DNA of 37,135 bases from Halovenus amylolytica (GTDB lineage: Archaea > Halobacteriota > Halobacteria > Halobacteriales > Haloarculaceae). Location: assembly GCA_004015825.1 (NCBI GenBank), contig SAYS01000027.1:1-37135 (forward strand). Direction: 5' to 3'. Of this stretch, positions 31,770 through 37,135 are shown piece after piece; the first letter of the stretch is position 1; each line of letters begins with the position of its first letter. The notes beneath the pieces were generated by a model that worked only from the letters and a program-made list of their open reading frames with translations, did no database searches and was not told where the DNA came from. Both the position numbers and the translations under genes were made by a program.

Positions 31770-34700
31770 CTATTGGTTGTTTTCGTTATTTTCCTCGGAA
31801 GTGAGCCGTCGTTTTATAAGATATCCGGCGCTACCGAATCCAGCGAGCGCACTCACTACTACGACATCGAGATGTGATCTGATCTCATCAAGAAGTGCAT
31901 CCTCATCATCAGTCCCGCCATCATCTGATCCGCTATCGACGTCTGTGGAGGATTTTTCTTCCTCAAGAGGGTGCAACTCAAACGAGACGACAGTCGTCTC
32001 GCCAGCATCGATCGAGACCTCATCCCACACAGGTTCATACTCCTCGTTTATGACTGCTATTTCGTAGGTCCCAATGGGGAGGTCTGCGTTCAATGGCGTT
32101 ACTCCTAATATTTCACCATCCACTGTCACCATCGCTTCCTCTGGCGTGGAGGTTACATCTAATTCCCCCATTGGCTTTTCAACAGCGAACGCATTCGAGT
32201 CGCGCTTGCTATTGAGCTGTGTTGTCAGGTTGTCTGGGTCGGTTTCAAGCCACACCTCGGTAACCATATCGTACGTCCCCTCCGGAATTTCCTCGGTTAC
32301 CTCCCAGGATAGCGTGACTTCCTGGGATTCGCCTGGTCCAATTGAGACCTCTTTCGAATCAATCGGCCAATCAACGACAGGCGATCCTGGGGTCTCTTCG
32401 ATCAGTAGCGTTATCAAGAGTGATTCAGGCGTATCACCTTCATTTGTGACTGTTAGATTCGATTTGATATCGTCACCTGGCGTGACAACTCTTTCTTGAC
32501 CGGAAAATGAATGAGAATCTTGGGCTTCGTGTTGATTTTTACGACCATCGCCCCCGTGATTACTGAGAGGCGTGATTTCAGGTTCGTTCTCCTGCTTATC
32601 CAAGGCACTGACAATATTTGGGAAGCTAACCGATATATTCGGAAGATCCAAAACAGTTGATTTGCTCACGGTGAGGATGGTATCTTGATCGCTTGTATTC
32701 AGATTGCTCACGATGCGTTCCGGATAGGTTCGGATTGATAGATCGATCGAAATTTCTCCCTCTGCTGGCAACTGTTCGAGTGGAATCGTAATACTGGTAT
32801 CCTCATTCCAGCCAAGTGGCTCCTCGAATTCAAGTATTGGAGCTTGAGTCCTCGTTTCTGTTGCACTGGGGGACGTATCATTAGAACCGGAAGTAGTGAT
32901 TTCGCCAGTAACATAGAATGTGTGTGGTTTTACGCCGGGATTTTTGAAATTGCTTATTTCAAACGATGTAATTCTATTGTTTTCATCAGTCACGAACGAA
33001 CTCGTTCTTGTTACATAATCTATAATTTTAGACAGACCTCCCCCTGCTGAAAGTACATCGTGTTCGGGTAGCATGTGGTTGGGGAACCACTGACCGGGAT
33101 CATTCCATCTCTTAGAACGTTGATGAGGGAATGGTCCTCCTTCTAGCAGGACTCCCTCAGATTTGAATTTACCTGCAAAATCTCGCCAGTCTTCGCCCTC
33201 AGAATCCGAGAGCATAACGAGGTCGTAGTCACCATCTTCGAAAGACCAAGTCGTAGCACTTCCCGTTTCATCGCCAAAGAAGCCACCGACCGGACCAAGT
33301 GTGTCTGTTGGTTTGATATTTATTTCAGAAATAGCAGCATCTGACACATAAAGATGATATTGCCATTTAGGAAGCCACCGGTATTGACCGGGAATATTTC
33401 CTTCGTACTTGTCACTTTGCGTATTAACGAGGAATGATGAATGTGCTCCCTTCGCGGGATACACATCTAATGGTCCTTCCTTGGCCTGGTGTGCAACCTT
33501 TTGCCACCGCATGAACTCTCCACTGTAGTGTTGGGCGGCCGCAACCCATTGCGGTCCGGTTTGATCGAACAAAATCGTCACCGTTTCGAGATCAGAGGCG
33601 TGTGCCGCTAATACACTCTTAATCGCATCGGTGTCAGTTAGACTCTTAATCGCATCGGTAGTATCCGTTGTCACGTCTCCTTTCTTTGGATCAAACAGAT
33701 AGAATGCCCAGTACGTTAACGCAACGTACTCTTCTCCGTCGTATTCCGTCCCAGTCACACTCGCGTGGATTGTAGGGGGATACTCCTTCTGATAGTTTTG
33801 ATAGGCCTGTTCTGGATTATCTGTCTGACCACTCTTCAAAAACAGTTCGTTCGCTTGGTTCGTGATTTCGTAGTCTGGATCGAGTGTTTCGTCACCGAGG
33901 GTGAGGAGCGTGATGTCTTCAATTCTCTGTTTATTTGGGACGACAGTAGTGGCGGTGATTGATGTTTCCGGAGTCGTCCGGAAGCGAAGTTCGGAATTCT
34001 CGACGAACGCTTCAAACCGGGTCGGGAAGTACTTTTCATCACTATGAAAATGATAGACAGGCGCGTAGGCTTCAGCAAGTTCCGAAGCGGTTTCGATACC
34101 ATCAACTGCGAACCCTGGGTATTCTCCATCATCCATCTTGTCATGCGTCAGCCAATCCGAGTCGACAGAAATCTCGATTTGATCACGATTAACTACTGAT
34201 CCGTCCGCATTCCTGATTTCAATTTCGAGCGTATAGGTGCCGGGTACGTCGGGCCGGAGTACTGCATGCGTTTTCTCTTTCGTCTCTTTATTTTTTATCA
34301 CACCAATACCTGGCACAAATTCTCCGTTCGGTGTCTCCGCCTCGTTCTCACCATGTAGCAATCCTGGTGAACTTCCGGAGGGCATATCGACAACCCGCCA
34401 TCGATATTCGTACTCATTTTCATCTGGGTCTGTTACCTGTACAGTAACTGGCGATTTGACCGTCGTTTTTTCTCTCGTTATTGCGATGTCTACGGAATCA
34501 GATTCCTCACCAGCTTTGGCTACCCAAGCGGTTGGGTTGCTGCTAGTACCCGTCGTGAACCCACCTATCGAATATCCTTGGCCGATCTTGACAACCTTAT
34601 TGAATCGGTCGCGACCACTGTCACCGTAGGTTTGCTCTCCTACTAGTTCGCCATCAGTATGAATATGGAGTAGCCAACCCACGTCCCCATCGTCCTTATC

Positions 34701-35723
34701 TTCTGTCCATCCGCCGAGGATGTAGCCCTCATCCATCGCCTTGTTGATCGATACCAGCGCGTCGTGTCCGGTTCCCCCGTAGGTCCGTTCCCATTCAACA
34801 TCGCCGCGAAGGTCAACTTTCACGACCCATGCTCGAGGTTCATCCTGTCCAGGTGGCTGGGTCGTACCCGCGAATGCAAAACCGCCATCGTCGGTTTCGA
34901 TCAGACTGTATCCGATCCTGCTGCCGGACGCACCGTACGTTTTACTCCACTCGAGGTCGCCGTCACGGTCGACAACCCCTAGCCACGCGTGTCCTTCATC
35001 ATCCTCACCGGCTCGTGTACCCACGAATGCATACTTGCTGTCACCAGTTGTCGCAACGTCGTAGATTTCACCCGCAGACCCGTCTTCCATCGTCGTTGAC
35101 CACTCTTCAAAGCCGTCATCATCGATCTTGACCAGTCGTCCTACGCCGTCACCGAAGGCCCCACCGAGGTAGTGAGTTCCCCCTCCTAGTAGAAACCCAC
35201 TGGAAACGCCGGGAGTTATCGCATGGGCTGCATCGTTCGTCCCCGGTCTCCCGAGTGACACGGATCGCTCAAGGGTACCGTCGGCACCGGCCAGCCAGAC
35301 TGTCGTGTCCATAAGATTCGAACCCTCGGACATCGATCCCCCACAGAGCACAAGCGATCCATTATCCGACTCGACAACGCCGAGAGCTGCATCGTTCTGA
35401 TCGGCGCCAAACGTGCGACCCCAAATCGGTTCGCCGGAAGAGTCTATTTTCTGCAATAGAACGTCTTGTACTCCTGAATCGTTACCTTCCATCCCAGCGC
35501 AGGCGATAGCACCATCCTGTGTTTCAACGAGGTCATGGATGACTTGGTTACGATTCGACACGTCGCCAGTCCACTCCCAGGCCAGCGGTGGCAACGATGA
35601 TCCACTGTCTACCTCTTTATTCTGTTGGGATTCAAACGTATTGTCTTGCAGTTCCAATAACGGGAGAAGCCCCAAACCTGTAATACCCTGCAGTATATTC
35701 CGGCGGCTCCGGTTAAAGTTCAT
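31770..35723 (-). CDS. giant mosaic Tat substrate: beta-propeller, Vps62-like, PEGA, C-terminal anchor
   Basis: A 1317-residue protein. The start NRSRRNILQGITGLGLLPLL is a Tat signal. Residues about 45-410 hold seven or so repeats of the type WVVKVDLRGDVEWERTYGG and EDDGGFAFAGTT, a beta-propeller. About 410-530 is PKD-like (VQVTDPDENEYEYRWRVVD). About 550-900 resembles the Vps62/DUF946 fold: AEAYAPVYHFHSDEKYFPT, then DVYPAKGAHSSFLV. About 1010-1170 has CARDB/NEW3-type beta sandwiches (LTVTNEGDTPESLLITLLI). About 1190-1260 is a PEGA domain (STPEEAMVTVDGEILGVTPL). An acidic linker and a membrane helix (VVVVSALAGFGSAGYLI) close it. Inferred role: large envelope protein for binding or adhesion. 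It is 2 bp from the upstream gene. Confidence 0.78.
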   Translation of the reverse strand: MNFNRSRRNILQGITGLGLLPLLELQDNTFESQQNKEVDSGSSLPPLAWEWTGDVSNRNQVIHDLVETQDGAIACAGMEGNDSGVQDVLLQKIDSSGEPIWGRTFGADQNDAALGVVESDNGSLVLCGGSMSEGSNLMDTTVWLAGADGTLERSVSLGRPGTNDAAHAITPGVSSGFLLGGGTHYLGGAFGDGVGRLVKIDDDGFEEWSTTMEDGSAGEIYDVATTGDSKYAFVGTRAGEDDEGHAWLGVVDRDGDLEWSKTYGASGSRIGYSLIETDDGGFAFAGTTQPPGQDEPRAWVVKVDLRGDVEWERTYGGTGHDALVSINKAMDEGYILGGWTEDKDDGDVGWLLHIHTDGELVGEQTYGDSGRDRFNKVVKIGQGYSIGGFTTGTSSNPTAWVAKAGEESDSVDIAITREKTTVKSPVTVQVTDPDENEYEYRWRVVDMPSGSSPGLLHGENEAETPNGEFVPGIGVIKNKETKEKTHAVLRPDVPGTYTLEIEIRNADGSVVNRDQIEISVDSDWLTHDKMDDGEYPGFAVDGIETASELAEAYAPVYHFHSDEKYFPTRFEAFVENSELRFRTTPETSITATTVVPNKQRIEDITLLTLGDETLDPDYEITNQANELFLKSGQTDNPEQAYQNYQKEYPPTIHASVTGTEYDGEEYVALTYWAFYLFDPKKGDVTTDTTDAIKSLTDTDAIKSVLAAHASDLETVTILFDQTGPQWVAAAQHYSGEFMRWQKVAHQAKEGPLDVYPAKGAHSSFLVNTQSDKYEGNIPGQYRWLPKWQYHLYVSDAAISEINIKPTDTLGPVGGFFGDETGSATTWSFEDGDYDLVMLSDSEGEDWRDFAGKFKSEGVLLEGGPFPHQRSKRWNDPGQWFPNHMLPEHDVLSAGGGLSKIIDYVTRTSSFVTDENNRITSFEISNFKNPGVKPHTFYVTGEITTSGSNDTSPSATETRTQAPILEFEEPLGWNEDTSITIPLEQLPAEGEISIDLSIRTYPERIVSNLNTSDQDTILTVSKSTVLDLPNISVSFPNIVSALDKQENEPEITPLSNHGGDGRKNQHEAQDSHSFSGQERVVTPGDDIKSNLTVTNEGDTPESLLITLLIEETPGSPVVDWPIDSKEVSIGPGESQEVTLSWEVTEEIPEGTYDMVTEVWLETDPDNLTTQLNSKRDSNAFAVEKPMGELDVTSTPEEAMVTVDGEILGVTPLNADLPIGTYEIAVINEEYEPVWDEVSIDAGETTVVSFELHPLEEEKSSTDVDSGSDDGGTDDEDALLDEIRSHLDVVVVSALAGFGSAGYLIKRRLTSEENNENNQ

Positions 35724-35725
35724 CT

Positions 35726-36493
35726 TCAGTCCGGATTACTAGGATTTGCTGTAGTTTGCCCCTCATTTGCTGTAGTTTGGCCTCCAGTGGCTATTTCGGT
35801 ACCACAAGATCCACAAAACGCCGCATTCTCTTCCACATCAGCGCTACATTCTGGACAAATGGACACAGAACTGTCTTCGTCATGTTCAACAGCCTTCTTT
35901 TGATCAGGAAGGGTCTCTCCGCACTCTGGACAGAAATCTAGACTTGCACGGACTGAGGCAGAGCACGATGGGCAAGTAGTTTTATCTACAGTTACGGATT
36001 TAACTTGTTGGGTTAGTATATCTGTGATTTCATCTATGTTTCCAAATATCCGCTGCGCAATGATAACTGTTGGAACTAAAGCAACCAGAAGGAAGAATAT
36101 ATCGTACACCCAGGGTCCAGGATCAGGTATTAAGAATGGCAGAGCAACACCGGTCATTCCATCGTACGCGATAAAGATTGCTACGAGAAACACAATTTGT
36201 TTCACTGCTTCGGACATGTCCGAAACTACTTCGGCTGGTCCAGAAAGTACCCGGTTAAGACGTGGTTCCAACTCACGACCGAAATTTACAATGATAGCAA
36301 TCATTACGAGTGTAATGACCGCAGCAGCCAGCGTTGCAAACGTAATTGCAGTTCCACCTGGTATCTGGGTCTCCAACCCCGGCAGTCGAACGACAATAAA
36401 TCGTAGAACGAATAAACCAATTAGGGCAAGAAGTAGTTTCACAACTGGTCGAGTGAGCTCTTCAACAACTCGGTCGGGTTCTGATGTTGCCAT
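35726..36493 (-). CDS. four-helix membrane protein with two C-terminal zinc ribbons
   Basis: A 255-residue protein. Four hydrophobic segments lie near residues 17-36, 48-72, 95-118 and 128-148. The C-terminal part carries two CxxC...CxxC zinc ribbons: CPSCSASV...CPECGETL (about 172-193) and CPECSADV...CGSCGTEI (about 211-232), then a small QTTANEGQTTAN repeat. The ribbons are expected on the cytoplasmic side. It is the first gene of a three-gene operon with two large surface proteins and could assist their insertion or assembly. The exact family is not recognised. Confidence 0.75.
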   Translation of the reverse strand: MATSEPDRVVEELTRPVVKLLLALIGLFVLRFIVVRLPGLETQIPGGTAITFATLAAAVITLVMIAIIVNFGRELEPRLNRVLSGPAEVVSDMSEAVKQIVFLVAIFIAYDGMTGVALPFLIPDPGPWVYDIFFLLVALVPTVIIAQRIFGNIDEITDILTQQVKSVTVDKTTCPSCSASVRASLDFCPECGETLPDQKKAVEHDEDSSVSICPECSADVEENAAFCGSCGTEIATGGQTTANEGQTTANPSNPD

Positions 36494-36511
36494 ACCTGAT
36501 ATTTCAATAGG

Positions 36512-36520
36512 TATATAAAA
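36512..36520 (-). promoter_or_regulatory. TATA box of the envelope operon
   Basis: On the minus strand TTTTATATAC lies 19-29 nt upstream of the ATG at 36491-36493, in an AT-rich stretch that extends to about 36590. The spacing fits a leaderless or very short-leader transcript for the three-gene operon. Confidence 0.55.
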
Positions 36521-37021
36521 TAAATCCTATTGATCGTTTTCAATATTATTTGTATTCTAGTCAGAATTATAAATATATTATCATTCTCAGGGTTTCGTTG
36601 TGTATGGTGTAGGCAACAATAGTCATAACCTGACAGAACTGTCTAACTGTGAGCTATGAGGTCAAAATTATCCTACATAATAAATACCTATATTAATTGA
36701 GAGGGAGTTACATTCGAAAAGAATGCTGTTGGTGACCGGGGGCGCAACTGGAACCCAGTGAGGGGTGACAGTTTTGCACATAATACCTTTTTTCCTTCAT
36801 TATCTCAGATCTTACCTAACTACTTCCCACCTCGATGAAGGCGAATCAAGATGCTTCTCACTGGAGGTGAGGAAGTATGAACTCTCGACGATATTTTTAC
36901 TAAACAGAACAGCCTAACCCGACTTTAGAACGAATCATACGTTTCAATCAAATCAACAACTGTTTGTTCATTCACACCACGAACAGTGTGCACAATGTCC
37001 CTATTTGTCATCCGTCTTTAG
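36521..37021. other. intergenic region before the right-edge gene
   Basis: AT-rich from 36530 to 36700 with no gene. On the minus strand 36925-37011 encodes a possible 28-residue peptide (MTNRDIVHTVRGVNEQ start), whose ATG is 10 bp after the stop of the edge gene, so it could be a co-transcribed tiny gene. Nothing else is supported. Confidence 0.3.
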
Positions 37022-37135
37022 CTAAGCCACCTCTGCGGTTCTTGGCTGGATACCGGTAGCCAGTCGTTCCTGAAGCACGAGACGCTGCTGATGGATTTTT
37101 TGGGCATCTTCGATTAGCCGATCCAACAGCGGTGG
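37022..37135 (-). CDS. C-terminal end of a gene cut by the window edge
   Basis: The last 37 codons of a minus-strand gene: LLDRLIEDAQKIHQQRLVLQ, then ERLATGIQPRTAEVA and TAG at 37022-37024. The segment is a continuous amphipathic helix rich in Gln, Arg and Leu, resembling a coiled-coil tail. The family cannot be told from this much. Confidence 0.5.
   Translation of the reverse strand, partial: PPLLDRLIEDAQKIHQQRLVLQERLATGIQPRTAEVA

Noticed and set aside
1..37135. tRNA or rRNA genes, CRISPR arrays, riboswitches
   Set aside because: No cloverleaf-like T-arm sequences, no regularly spaced direct repeats with unique spacers, and no known aptamer pattern were recognised; the only tandem repeat arrays are inside coding regions.

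Overview
The window looks like an accessory island or megaplasmid stretch from a halophilic archaeon (Halobacteria). Supporting signs are strongly acidic proteins, Tat-type and lipobox signal sequences on exported proteins, TATA boxes about 25-30 nt upstream of leaderless or near-leaderless genes, and insertion sequences of types common in haloarchaea. I see no tRNA, rRNA or CRISPR array.

1-13,200 is a defence island. A truncated PD-(D/E)XK protein (88-342) lies next to an EVE-like plus Mrr-like nuclease (433-1758, minus). Divergent from it is a plus-strand cluster: a DUF499-type AAA+ ATPase (1876-4380), a compact PglZ-like alkaline-phosphatase-fold protein (4364-5254), a DUF1156/Zn-ribbon adenine methylase (5266-7902), an unrecognised acidic 132-residue protein (7976-8374) and a Dam-like MT-D12 adenine methylase (8429-9283). 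Seven bases further on this cluster meets, tail to tail, a minus-strand pair: an McrB-like AAA+ motor with an internal EVE-like domain (10645-13173) and its PD-(D/E)XK partner (9291-10652). ATPase + PglZ + methylase recalls BREX/Pgl, but BrxA, BrxB and full-length PglZ are not visible. This is the best candidate for an undescribed or variant system.

13,200-16,900 holds a degraded gene, a ParA-type partition ATPase with a small overlapping partner, a conserved-looking 91-residue protein, and a free-standing LAGLIDADG homing endonuclease. A 9-bp repeat unit is written into the coding sequence of both partition genes and shares its core with a palindrome in front of parA.

16,900-29,400 is a mosaic of mobile and cargo DNA: an IS1182-type transposase broken by one nonsense codon, a metallophosphoesterase, an MBL-fold/lamin-tail lipoprotein with a DUF3006 partner, an IS200-type relic, a TumE-like toxin-antitoxin pair, a tyrosine recombinase, a halocyanin relic, an ISH3-type element with intact transposase, an FG-GAP-like lipoprotein flanked by an extra inverted copy of the ISH3-type left end, and a decayed IS110-type transposase.

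29,400-36,500 is one minus-strand operon for the cell envelope: a zinc-ribbon membrane protein, a 1317-residue mosaic Tat substrate (beta-propeller, Vps62-like, PEGA, C-terminal anchor), and a von Willebrand factor A protein with a C-terminal anchor. The right edge cuts a minus-strand gene.

All family names come from reading motifs by eye; no database search was run.
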